The translations under genes and the position numbers were made by a program. Below the pieces are notes generated by a model that saw only the letters and a list, made by a program, of their open reading frames with translations, was not told where the DNA came from and searched no databases. 64,000 bases of DNA, from NCBI GenBank assembly GCA_016197205.1, contig JACPWG010000011.1:1-64000 (forward strand), written 5' to 3'. The DNA is from Planctomycetota bacterium (GTDB taxonomy: Bacteria; Planctomycetota; MHYJ01; WSZJ01; JACPWG01). The stretch's first letter is position 1; the number at the start of each line of letters is the position of its first letter. Below, piece after piece: positions 51,899-59,596 of this stretch.

Positions 51899-53299
51899 TT
51901 AGGTCAGCCGCTTCGCGGCCGCAAGGTCGAACGCCGTCAGCGGCGCGGGGGCCGTGCCGTGCCCGGCCGACCCGTTCACGTGCTTCGTCTTGTGCGCGCC
52001 GTTCGTGCCATTTGTCCCGTTGGCGCCGTGGCTCCCGTTCGTTCCGTTGGTGCCATGCGCTCCGTGCGCACCGTTGGTCCCATTCGTTCCGTTCGTGCCG
52101 TTCACCCGGTGCTTCCCGTTGCCGTTCAGCTTGGTCACGGTCATCCGGCTCCGCACCGGCAACGCGCCCGGCACCGCGGCCTCGGGCCCGGCCGCCGCGT
52201 CCGCCCCAGCCGCCGCCGCCATCGCGGGCAGCATGTCCTCGCAGCCCTCCTGCACCTCGGCGTACCGGTACACGTCCCCGCGGTAGTTTCGCACCACGGT
52301 CTCCTTCGCCGTCCGACGCAGGACGTACCGCGGCAGGAGCGGCACCTTGCCGCCGCCGCCGGGGGCGTCAATGACGTAGTGCGGGATCGCCAGGCCGCTC
52401 GTCCACCCGCGCAGCGCACGCATGATCTCCAGCCCCTTCTCGGTCGTGGTCCGGAAGTAGTTCGTGCCCTTCGTCAGGTCCGCCTGGTACAGATAGTACG
52501 GCCGGCACCGCGCCATCAGGAGCTTGTGGAAGAGCTTCTTCAGCACTTCGGGGTCGTCGTTCACCCCCTTCAAGAGCACGGCCTGGTTCATGGTCGGGAA
52601 GCCGTGGTCGCTCAGCCGCTCCATCGCCTCCTTCGCCTCCGGGGTCACTTCGTCCGGATGGTTGAAGTGCACCATCATGAAGATCGGATGGTACTTCTTC
52701 AGCGTCGTGCAGAACTTCTCGGTGATCCGCTGCGGCAGCGCGCAGGGCATGCGCGTCCCGATCCGGATGATCTCCACGTGCGGGATCGCCCGGATCCGGC
52801 TGACGATGGACTCCAGCTCCTCGTCCCTCAGCATGAGCGGGTCGCCGCCCGACAGGATCACGTCGCGGATCTCCGGGTGGCTGCGAATGTACTCGATCGC
52901 GGCGGTCTGGTTCGACCGGTTGATCTGCTCCGCGTCGGAGACCTTCCTCTTCCGCGTGCAATAGCGGCAATAGAACGCGCACTGATGCGAGATCAGGAAG
53001 AGCACGCGATCCGGGTACCGATGCGTCAGGTTCGGGATCGGGCTCTGCGCCTCCTCGTTCAGCGGGTCGTCCGCGCAGCCGGACCCCACGTCCTCCCTCA
53101 GCTCCCGCTCATCCGGAAGGATTTGCTTGAGCAAAGGGGCGCCGCTCTGCTTGGCCAGGTCCAGCCAGTACTTGTTGATGCGGACCCGGAAGTTCTCGCT
53201 GATGGCCTTCACCATCTGCTCGTCGAGGTGCGGGAACTCCTTCACCAATTGCGCGGGCGTGTTGATCCCCTCTGCCAGGAGCTTTTGCCACTCTTCCAT
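51899..53299 (-). CDS. kamA: Lysine 2,3-aminomutase
   Basis: 466 residues; AGGGGG precedes ATG 53299. Radical-SAM cysteines at 107, 111 and 114 (CAFYCRYC, then TRKRKV) and the PLP lysine in DAPGGGGKVP at residue 318 are both present, as in KamA; the DLTKGTNYFRT and HPDEVTPEA segments are also typical. It converts L-lysine to L-beta-lysine with SAM, PLP and a [4Fe-4S] cluster, and needs reducing conditions. The last 75 residues are not part of the family: residues 392-443 are mostly Asn-Gly-Thr/Ala/Ser-His repeats. It is the last gene of an operon with a GNAT and two ATP-grasp ligases, 13 bp after the GNAT. KamA with a GNAT recalls ablAB (N-acetyl-beta-lysine), but the ligases are extra. Confidence 0.93.
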   Translation of the reverse strand: MEEWQKLLAEGINTPAQLVKEFPHLDEQMVKAISENFRVRINKYWLDLAKQSGAPLLKQILPDERELREDVGSGCADDPLNEEAQSPIPNLTHRYPDRVLFLISHQCAFYCRYCTRKRKVSDAEQINRSNQTAAIEYIRSHPEIRDVILSGGDPLMLRDEELESIVSRIRAIPHVEIIRIGTRMPCALPQRITEKFCTTLKKYHPIFMMVHFNHPDEVTPEAKEAMERLSDHGFPTMNQAVLLKGVNDDPEVLKKLFHKLLMARCRPYYLYQADLTKGTNYFRTTTEKGLEIMRALRGWTSGLAIPHYVIDAPGGGGKVPLLPRYVLRRTAKETVVRNYRGDVYRYAEVQEGCEDMLPAMAAAAGADAAAGPEAAVPGALPVRSRMTVTKLNGNGKHRVNGTNGTNGTNGAHGAHGTNGTNGSHGANGTNGTNGAHKTKHVNGSAGHGTAPAPLTAFDLAAAKRLT

Positions 53300-53312
53300 A
53301 CAGGGCCCCCTA

Positions 53313-53825
53313 CTAGGAGAACCTCTTCCCGAGGATTACCTTGTCGTCGCCGACACGGTAAAAGTCCCTCACCCGAGCGAGCTCGACGTACTCGTTTTTC
53401 GTATAGAAGGCGCGCGTGCCCTCATACCTCGGCTGGGAAGAGGTTTCGACCAGGACCATCCGGGCTCTCCGGGCCCGGATTTCCTCTTCGGAGAACCGAA
53501 GGAGCTGTCGACCGATCCTTCGATTCTGGAGCCGCCGGTCCACGGCGATCCAATACAGGTCCCACGTCCCATCCGTGCAGGGCGTGGGGCCGAAGCAAAC
53601 GTAACCCGCGGGCGTTCCCTTTTCGTCCACGGCCGTATGCAGGACGTAGTCCTTCTGCTCCGGCCGCGTCAAATACACGTCGATCAATTCGATCGCGACG
53701 TCGACCTCGGCCTGCACGAAGAACTCGGTCTCGACGAGGATTTGCCGGATCGGCTCGCGGTCGCCGGCCTCGAAGGGCCGGATCCGCACGGCGTTCATCG
53801 CCCGGGTCTCCATCGCGGTCGTCAT
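53313..53825 (-). CDS. GNAT family N-acetyltransferase
   Basis: 170 residues; GGAGGC precedes ATG 53825, which overlaps the stop of the ATP-grasp gene (ATGA). GNAT landmarks are AVDEKGTPAGYVCFGPTP (strands 2-4), the acetyl-CoA loop region VDRRLQNRRIGRQLL at about residues 94-108, and a C-terminal FYTKNEYVELARVRDFY typical of the last helix and strand. It is shorter than AblB beta-lysine acetyltransferase (about 270 residues), so it is not a standard AblB. In this operon its likely substrate is an amine made by KamA or a product of the ligases, such as a beta-lysine peptide; this is inference. Confidence 0.88.
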   Translation of the reverse strand: MTTAMETRAMNAVRIRPFEAGDREPIRQILVETEFFVQAEVDVAIELIDVYLTRPEQKDYVLHTAVDEKGTPAGYVCFGPTPCTDGTWDLYWIAVDRRLQNRRIGRQLLRFSEEEIRARRARMVLVETSSQPRYEGTRAFYTKNEYVELARVRDFYRVGDDKVILGKRFS

Positions 53826-55006
53826 GCCTCCGCCCCTTTCTTCCGCGGGTCGCGCGCGCGCCGGCGGGCGAGCGCCATTTCCACGATCCGTTGCATGAGG
53901 TCATTGTAGGCCCAGCCTCGGACGCCGGCCGACCGGGCCAGGCCCGAGTCCGGGGAGAGGTCGGGGTTCGGGTTCACTTCGAGGACGTAGGGGACCTTGC
54001 CGCGCGAGAGCCGGATGTCCACCCGCGCGTAGTCGCGGCAGCCGACGAGGCGGTAGGCCTTCAGCGCCGTGGCGCGGACGCGCGCCTCGACCTCCGGCTC
54101 CAGTTTCGCCGGGCAGATGGGAGAGGTCCCGCGGTATTCGGGGCTGTCCTCGATCCACTTGGCCTTGTAGGAGACGATCTTCGGCTGGCCTTTGGGGATG
54201 AGCGTGAAGTCGATTTCCGAGATCGGGAGGACCTCGGGCGCATCGTTTCCGAAGACGGCGACGTTCAGCTCGCGGCCGGCGATATAGGACTCGACGAGGG
54301 CGGGCTGGCCGTAGGTCTTCACGACGTAATCGACGCGGGCGCGCAGGGCGTCGAGGTCGGAGACGACGGAGTCGGCGGAGATGCCGACGCTCGCGTCCTC
54401 GTGCAGGGGCTTGACGATGATCGGGAACTCGATCTTGTCGTCCCACTCGAGGTCCGCGGCGTCGAGGACGAGGTGCTTCGCGGTCCGCACGCCGTTGTAG
54501 GCCAGGACCTCTTTCGTGCGCGCCTTGTGCAGCGCGAGCGAGAGGGCGACGGGGTCGCTGCCGGTGTACGGGATGCCGAGGATCTCGAAGACGGCGGCGA
54601 CGCTGATCTCGTAGGCGCTGACGTCCGAGATGCCCTCGCACAGATTGAAGATGACGTCGGGGCGGGCGTCGCGGAGGCGCGCGAGGAAGCCGGCGAGGTC
54701 GAAGTCCACGCCGACCTTCACGACCTCGTGCCCGTGGCCGACGAGGGCGGCGCTGATCCCCTCGGCGACCTCGGTGACGGCCCCGCGCGAGAGGGCGTCG
54801 TGAGGTTCGCCGGTGATGACGGGAACCGTGCACGCATCGTAGACGAGCGCGATGCGGAGCGTCTCCACGCGCCGGGCCTCCGGGGTCGGGGTCGCAAGGG
54901 TTGCGGTGCTCACCGGTCGAGGTCTCTCACAAGGTCTGTCGTCAAGGAGGTCGTCAGGGGGAAGCCGCGGGGAACGGGTCGGGCCGCCCAGGGCGGCGGC
55001 CTTCAC
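53822..55006 (-). CDS. ATP-grasp ligase, D-alanine-D-alanine-ligase-like (first of pair)
   Basis: 394 residues from GTG 55006; a later GTG at 54913 would start closer to the conserved part, and the choice is open. The family fold is clear: LRIALVYDAC, DVIFNLCEGISD, GIPYTGSDPVALSLALHKARTKEVLAYNGV, PIIVKPLHEDASVGIS for ATP binding, GRELNVAVFG, and the metal-binding end YVLEVNPNPDLSPDSG. It is about 35 percent like its neighbour by eye. ATP-grasp enzymes join a carboxylate to an amine through an acyl phosphate. Two non-identical copies beside KamA suggest two successive ligations. Gap to the upstream ligase is 3 bp; overlap with the GNAT gene is 4 bp. Confidence 0.88.
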   Translation of the reverse strand: MKAAALGGPTRSPRLPPDDLLDDRPCERPRPVSTATLATPTPEARRVETLRIALVYDACTVPVITGEPHDALSRGAVTEVAEGISAALVGHGHEVVKVGVDFDLAGFLARLRDARPDVIFNLCEGISDVSAYEISVAAVFEILGIPYTGSDPVALSLALHKARTKEVLAYNGVRTAKHLVLDAADLEWDDKIEFPIIVKPLHEDASVGISADSVVSDLDALRARVDYVVKTYGQPALVESYIAGRELNVAVFGNDAPEVLPISEIDFTLIPKGQPKIVSYKAKWIEDSPEYRGTSPICPAKLEPEVEARVRATALKAYRLVGCRDYARVDIRLSRGKVPYVLEVNPNPDLSPDSGLARSAGVRGWAYNDLMQRIVEMALARRRARDPRKKGAEA

Positions 55007-55009
55007 CTG

Positions 55010-56101
55010 TCAGCGGCTCGCGATCCCTGGCGCGAGGACCTCCCGGCGGGTCGCCGAGGGTCGCTCGGGCGACAGACCGTACCGGGCGCACCCGAGGTCG
55101 AGGACGGTATTGATGAGGGAGGGATAGTCGAGACCGCCGGCCCGCGCGGCCTTCGGGAGGCACGAGTTGTCCTCGGGCTTCGGAAGGATCCCGGGCAGCG
55201 GATTCAATTCGAGAACAAAAGGTTCGCCGGAGGCGTCGCACCGCACGTCGATGCGGCACCAGTCGCGGCAGCGCAACACGCGATACGCGTCGAGGCAGAG
55301 CTCGCGGATGCGCGCGGCGAGGGACTCGGGGAGCCGCGCTGGGCAATCGAAGATGTCGAGCGGGTTCTCGGCGCGGTCCCAGATCCACTTGGCTTCGAAG
55401 GAATAGATCGGGTTGACGCCGGAAGGCAGGGAGTCGAACCGGATCTCGACGATCGGCAGCGCGCGCGCGGTCGGGCCGTTGCCGAGGATGGCGACCGTGA
55501 ACTCACGCCCCGCGAGGAACGCTTCGACGAGCGCGGGCTGGCGATAGAGGGAAGTGATGCGCTCAACCTGCTCGCGCAGTTCCGGGAGGGAGCGGACGAG
55601 CGCGGCGTTTACGATGCCTTTGCTCGACCCTTCGCAGGACGGCTTGGCGAGCAGGGGGAAGCGGAGACCTGCCGGGAGGGAGGCGACATCGGCGGGCGAC
55701 TCCGCGAGGAACGAGCGCGGCGTAGGTATGCCGTGATAGGTGAGGATTTCCTTCGTGCGCGCCTTGTCGAGGCAGAGGGCGAGGGCGAGAGGATCCGAGC
55801 CCGTGTAAGGGATGCGGAGCATCTCGAGCATGGCGGGGACGTGGGATTCGCGAGCGGCGCCGTAGACGCCCTCGGCGATGTTGAAGACGATGTCCGGACT
55901 CGTCCGACGCAGGGTTTCGAAGGCGTCCTCGTCAGCCTCGATCCGGATGACGCGGTGACGAAGGGCGAGGGCGGCCTCGACGGCCGCGATCGTCTCCTCG
56001 CTGTCGCACTCCGCATAGAAGTCAGATGGCTGCGGAGCCTCGTCACTCTCCTCCAAACGCGAGCATTCTTTTTTCAGATTGAACGTCAGCCCCACGTCCA
56101 T
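55010..56101 (-). CDS. ATP-grasp ligase, D-alanine-D-alanine-ligase-like (second of pair)
   Basis: 363 residues from ATG 56101 (an in-frame start at 56143 would add 14 residues). Family motifs: DIVFNIAEGVYGAARESHVPAM, RIPYTGSDPLALALCLDKARTKEIL, FPLLAKPSCEGSSKGI, GREFTVAILGNG and FVLELNPLPGILPKPEDNS. Both copies keep the Lys and Glu that bind ATP and the Asn of the metal-binding ENxNP-like end (here ELNP). Unlike housekeeping Ddl, it lacks a neighbouring mur gene and is more like the 'D-Ala-D-Ala ligase-like' group of unknown substrate. It is the first gene of the operon, with a promoter about 210 bp upstream. Confidence 0.88.
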   Translation of the reverse strand: MDVGLTFNLKKECSRLEESDEAPQPSDFYAECDSEETIAAVEAALALRHRVIRIEADEDAFETLRRTSPDIVFNIAEGVYGAARESHVPAMLEMLRIPYTGSDPLALALCLDKARTKEILTYHGIPTPRSFLAESPADVASLPAGLRFPLLAKPSCEGSSKGIVNAALVRSLPELREQVERITSLYRQPALVEAFLAGREFTVAILGNGPTARALPIVEIRFDSLPSGVNPIYSFEAKWIWDRAENPLDIFDCPARLPESLAARIRELCLDAYRVLRCRDWCRIDVRCDASGEPFVLELNPLPGILPKPEDNSCLPKAARAGGLDYPSLINTVLDLGCARYGLSPERPSATRREVLAPGIASR

Positions 56102-56319
56102 GAAACGACTCACCCCAAATTCCCCGAACCCGCGGAACCCCAACCGCGGGGCGTGGCGACATGCAACTCACGCTGCGCAAAGGAGCTGCGAAATTCGATC
56201 GCAACCCTTTTACCGGTTACATGTTGCCACAAAATCGACCGCTCCGATGGCGGCGCTTCGAGCTGCCTGCCCAACCCCCAACCCCTTGGGGGTAGGATCC
56301 CTCTCCTCAGGCAAGGGAA
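56102..56319 (-). promoter_or_regulatory. Long 5' leader of the ATP-grasp/kamA operon
   Basis: About 210 bases between the expected transcription start and ATG 56101. It contains a CCCCCAAGGGGTTGGGGG hairpin-forming segment and the GC-poor word TTTTGTGGCAACATGTAACC. I do not recognise a lysine riboswitch or any other known class; a regulatory role is possible because of the length. Confidence 0.35.
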
Positions 56320-56347
56320 AGTATACCATCCGTTCGAACAGTGTCAA
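56320..56347 (-). promoter_or_regulatory. Sigma-70-type promoter of the ATP-grasp/GNAT/kamA operon
   Basis: Minus strand: -35 TTGACA at 56347-56342, 16-bp spacer, -10 TATACT at 56325-56320. Spacer length and hexamers equal those of the promoter at 37920-37947. Confidence 0.8.
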
Positions 56348-56982
56348 GTGCGTTGACCAACTTTCTGAAGGCAAGGCTGCCTTATCGGCCCCGATTTTGC
56401 TCGCTTGCACGGAAGAATGAAAAATGTGGTTCCATTTTTTTTCGAAATGGATGTGCGGCCTCGGGGGCGGGACCGCGAACGGGCGATGACCCGCACTTCT
56501 CCGCACTCCGTGCTGCGAAATCAGGCAAAGCATGCCCTCTTGCCGGAGGGGCCCTTGGAACGAACCCATCGGAGACCACGGATTTCAGACACTCTGGGGG
56601 ATCGGGCGCACTTCGCCGGCGACGAATTCTCGGGAAGCCAATCGCGGAAGCCACCGTTCGCTCTTCGCCCATCGCCCTTCGTCGGCAGGAATGAATCCAA
56701 GGAAACACTGGATGCGCTGAGACCGCTCCCTGACGGTCGCGGTTCAGCGTCTTCGGCGTCTTCGGTGGCTCGTCCCATGGGTTGCCGTCATCGGCGGCTC
56801 TGGGAGAGCCGCGGCTCGGTCCTCGTAGGCTTCAGCCGCTGCCGCATTCTGATTCTTGACTTTCCCGCCAGGGCGCGATAAAGTTCAGGTTTCAGTTTTC
56901 AGGTTTGCGCACTCCCACGCCCCCGCCGCTGCATGGCGCGGGCGCGGCCCTCCCGATCGTCACACGGAGCCATCGCCGCCCC
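56348..56982. other. Divergent intergenic region
   Basis: About 630 bp upstream of the kamA operon promoter and of the plus-strand lipoprotein gene. It has an inverted family 4 repeat (56719-56745) followed by an inverted family 5 unit (about 56748-56776). No gene is supported; the short frames lack family matches. Confidence 0.55.
56719..56745 (-). repeat. Short dispersed repeat, family 4, copy 4
   Basis: Inverted copy of CGCGACCGTSAGGGAGCGG, joined to a family 5 unit as at 20.4 kb. Confidence 0.65.
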
Positions 56983-57387
56983 ATGCCTTCTCCCTGCCTC
57001 CTCCGCTTCGCAGCGGCGCTCCTCTGCGCGCCGCTCGTGCTCGGCTGCTATCGGCCGAAGCCGGAAGACCCGGGCAGGACCGGACGCGACGGCTGGCTGT
57101 TGTATCTCGAAAAGCCGGGTGAATACCTTACCGCGGTCCGGGACCACGCCTCGTTGACGGTCCGCGCGAAAAACACCGATACGTTCCTGATCGTCGCGGA
57201 GCCCCGCGACCTTGCCTTTCCCGTCCCCCCCGGCGCAACGTACCAGGAGGGGACCTACCAGGTCATCCAGCAGGAGTTCGTGTACACCCTCCCCCCAGGG
57301 CGTACGTTCGAAGACGTCTATGAGTGGTATCGAGCCTGGTACGGATTCGGCCGGCGGGAGCCGGCGCGCGATGCGGCGCGGCGCTGA
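56983..57387 (+). CDS. Small lipoprotein, first of a tandem pair
   Basis: 134 residues from ATG 56983. A signal peptide ends in the lipobox LVLGC, so Cys19 or so should be lipidated and the protein anchored in a membrane. The mature part has GRDGWLLYLEKPGEYLTAVRD, FLIVAEPRDLAFPVPPGA and ends GRTFEDVYEWYRAWYGFGRRE. The next gene encodes a paralogue with the same pattern (GREGWVMAELKPFEMI, GKSFNDVYEWYLSWFNFG). No known family. The shared DVYEWY-x-x-W motif suggests a common binding partner, perhaps the metallopeptidase downstream. Confidence 0.75.
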   Translation: MPSPCLLRFAAALLCAPLVLGCYRPKPEDPGRTGRDGWLLYLEKPGEYLTAVRDHASLTVRAKNTDTFLIVAEPRDLAFPVPPGATYQEGTYQVIQQEFVYTLPPGRTFEDVYEWYRAWYGFGRREPARDAARR

Positions 57388-57442
57388 GGGGGCGCTCGAA
57401 TCCGACGGGCCGGGTGCGGAGCACCCCAGGAGGTTGGCCCCG

Positions 57443-57832
57443 ATGTCGCGTCGAACCCTGTCCGCCCTTGCCCTCGCCTTGGGTCTCGGCCTGAGCCTTG
57501 TCCTCTCCGGGTGCGGCCCCAGCGGCGCCGGCGACCCCAAACGCGTCGGCCGCGAGGGCTGGGTGATGGCCGAACTCAAGCCCTTCGAGATGATCCACGC
57601 CGACCGGAGCTGGAACGAGGCGACCTACGTCGTCAACCAGACCGCGCAGGAATTCCTCGTCATCGTGAAGCCCTCGGGTCGCGCCACGCCGATCTTCCCC
57701 AACTCCCAGCTTCTTCGCAGTAAGGACTGGGTATATAAGGAAGAGCGCTGGTACAGCATTCCCGCGGGCAAGTCCTTCAACGACGTCTACGAGTGGTACC
57801 TGTCCTGGTTCAACTTCGGCGGGCAGAATTAG
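57443..57832 (+). CDS. Small lipoprotein, second of a tandem pair
   Basis: 129 residues; AGGAGG lies 9 bases before ATG 57443. The signal peptide ends in the lipobox VLSGC. The mature part begins GPSGAGDPKRVGREGWVMAE and ends GKSFNDVYEWYLSWFNFGGQN, closely paralogous to the preceding lipoprotein; the duplication is old since the middles differ. It is 55 bp after the first copy and upstream of a metallopeptidase gene on the same strand, so the three may be one transcript. Function unknown. Confidence 0.8.
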   Translation: MSRRTLSALALALGLGLSLVLSGCGPSGAGDPKRVGREGWVMAELKPFEMIHADRSWNEATYVVNQTAQEFLVIVKPSGRATPIFPNSQLLRSKDWVYKEERWYSIPAGKSFNDVYEWYLSWFNFGGQN

Positions 57833-58000
57833 GCTCCTAGCGCCGAAGTCCCTTCCGTCGGGGAGAGGACTTCTGCAGGAGGAGAGTCCACCCTCCGCAG
57901 CTCGCCGCACCTGTCGCCCGGAGCGCGGAGTGCGCAGGGGGAGCGAGCGAAGGAGGGTCGAGCCTTCCTTTGCGGCCCTGCCACGGTAGGTGCCCTTCCC

Positions 58001-58903
58001 ATGCCCGCCTTGAACGCCCTGGAGTCCGACATGCAGGCGATGCCCCCGCAGGTTCGGGAACTCGGCAGCCCCTGGCGGCCGCTCGCCGGGACCCTCGTCG
58101 GGCTCAGCCAGGAGCTCGAGAACGAATTCCGCTTCGGGCAGAAGGTGATCTTCTTCAACGGCCTCTATCGCCTGGGCGGCAACATCAAGGGGGGTTCCTC
58201 GAGCATCTGGAGCCCATCGACGGCCCACGCGTACAAGGCCTACTGCCGCTGGCGTGACCAGGACGGCATTCCGGCCGATGAGCGACCGGCCGCCTTTCAG
58301 GACCTGCTCGGCCTGCTCGGCGGACACGGCATCTCCCTCCTCAACGGGAACTACGCCCAGTTCGAGCAGAAGGAGCACCTCTACTGCAAGGACTGGGGTT
58401 ACCTGTACGAGATGACCGCGAAGGTGCTCCGGGCGCTGCCGGAAAAGCACCTGCAGCGGGATGAGTTCCGCACGCTGCAGCTTGGCGGTTGGGGACCGGA
58501 TTGCGCCAAGGGCTCCGCCTACGAGGACCGCGCGATCAGGATGTACGACTTCGCGCTCGAGGGCGCGCTGCGCACGTACGTCGGGCTGCTCCTGCACGAG
58601 CTCGGCCATGCGCAGGAGGTCGGGTTTCCGCCGGCGGACAAGGCCCTCCTCAAAACGCACTACCGCACGATCTCGCAATACCAAGCGGTGCTCGGCGTCG
58701 AGTACCTCCTGGACGCGGAGACGCGTCGGATCTACCAGCTCCGGTTCTTCGAGGAGTTCCTCGCCGAGCTGTACATGATTTACACCTCCCAAGGCGGTCG
58801 CTTGCGCCAATACGTCGCCTCGCTCACGGGTCCGGCGCGCTCCTCGTGGGAAGTGGTCTACGACTTGTTCCGAAAGGCGTTTGACGGGATCGAGTATGAA
58901 TAA
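58001..58903 (+). CDS. Putative zinc metallopeptidase (HELGH)
   Basis: 300 residues from ATG 58001. The motif LLLHELGHAQEVG at residues 196-208 gives HExxH with His199, Glu200 and His203. The helix FFEEFLAELYMIY about 50 residues later offers a Glu as third zinc ligand, which fits a gluzincin-like layout. No signal peptide is present, so it is probably cytoplasmic, or exported by another route. I do not recognise the family beyond the zinc motif. It overlaps the STAS-domain gene by eight bases, which suggests a role connected to the regulatory pair that follows. Confidence 0.7.
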   Translation: MPALNALESDMQAMPPQVRELGSPWRPLAGTLVGLSQELENEFRFGQKVIFFNGLYRLGGNIKGGSSSIWSPSTAHAYKAYCRWRDQDGIPADERPAAFQDLLGLLGGHGISLLNGNYAQFEQKEHLYCKDWGYLYEMTAKVLRALPEKHLQRDEFRTLQLGGWGPDCAKGSAYEDRAIRMYDFALEGALRTYVGLLLHELGHAQEVGFPPADKALLKTHYRTISQYQAVLGVEYLLDAETRRIYQLRFFEEFLAELYMIYTSQGGRLRQYVASLTGPARSSWEVVYDLFRKAFDGIEYE

Positions 58904-59273
58904 GCCGAAGGGCCCCCCTGCGGGCGAGAAGCGCCTGCGGCCGGAAGTCGCCCACCTCACTCTCTCGGGCGTGCTCGTGGTCCGCTTGCGCGGCCGGATC
59001 CTCCAGGACGTGGCCGAGGCGTTCATGAACTTCGTCTCCGCCCAGGACCTGACCGCGGAGAGTCCCCTCGCGCTTACGATGACCGAGGTGACCTATATGT
59101 CCAGCTCCGCCATCGGCACCCTGGTTCGCATCGGCAGCGAGTGCAGGCTCAAGCTGGTCGCGCCGTCGGATGCGGTCCGGAAAGTGCTCGAGCTGGGCGA
59201 GATCCTCCCGATGTTCGACATCGCCTCGTCGGAGACCCAGGCCGTCGCGGACCTCCTCGCCGACCGGGGATGA
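58896..59273 (+). CDS. STAS-domain anti-sigma factor antagonist-like protein
   Basis: 125 residues; ATG 58896 overlaps the previous stop. The STAS pattern is seen as LSGVLVVRLRGRILQDVAEAF, ALTMTEVTYMSSSAIGTLVRIG and CRLKLVAPSDAVRKVLELGEILPMFDI. In SpoIIAA/RsbV the conserved D-S-S-G phosphorylation site lies in this position; here it reads YMSSSAIG, so Ser phosphorylation is possible but the Asp is missing. With the HATPase gene downstream it forms a partner-switching pair in which a kinase/anti-sigma factor is released or bound depending on phosphorylation. Target sigma factor not in the window. Confidence 0.85.
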   Translation: MNKPKGPPAGEKRLRPEVAHLTLSGVLVVRLRGRILQDVAEAFMNFVSAQDLTAESPLALTMTEVTYMSSSAIGTLVRIGSECRLKLVAPSDAVRKVLELGEILPMFDIASSETQAVADLLADRG

Positions 59274-59291
59274 CCCTGTCGGTAGGGCACG

Positions 59292-59537
59292 TCAAGAAAC
59301 AACTCGTGCAATTCGGAAACCAGGGAGCTCTGCACGAAAAGGCTCGATGCTCCATGACCAATTTCCAGACGAGGCTCAGAGTTCAAGGCGCAGAGTCCGC
59401 GATTCCGCGCCCGGGCCGCGTTCCATGGTGGTCATGGAGAATGGAACCGTGAGCCTTGTCTGAGTCTTGAAGATTGAGCCTTGAGCATTCATATCGTTCC
59501 CTTGCGGGTTAGACGAGCAAGTTCATTTCATGCGAGC
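59292..59537 (+). repeat. Dispersed repeat family 2, copy 3
   Basis: About 246 bp: AACAACTCGTGCAATTCGG, CCATGGTGGTCATGGAGAAT, GTGAGCCTTGTCTGAGTCTT and GACGAGCAAGTTCATTTCAT. It separates the STAS and HATPase genes, which are normally adjacent, so it was probably inserted into the operon. Confidence 0.8.
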
Positions 59538-59596
59538 CATTGGGTTTGCGCACCGCAACGTCTGCACGCCCCTCTTTCGGTCCGGAGCCACTTGCC

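Noticed and set aside
56102..56319. Lysine riboswitch upstream of the kamA operon
   Set aside because: The conserved L-box core sequences were not found on inspection.
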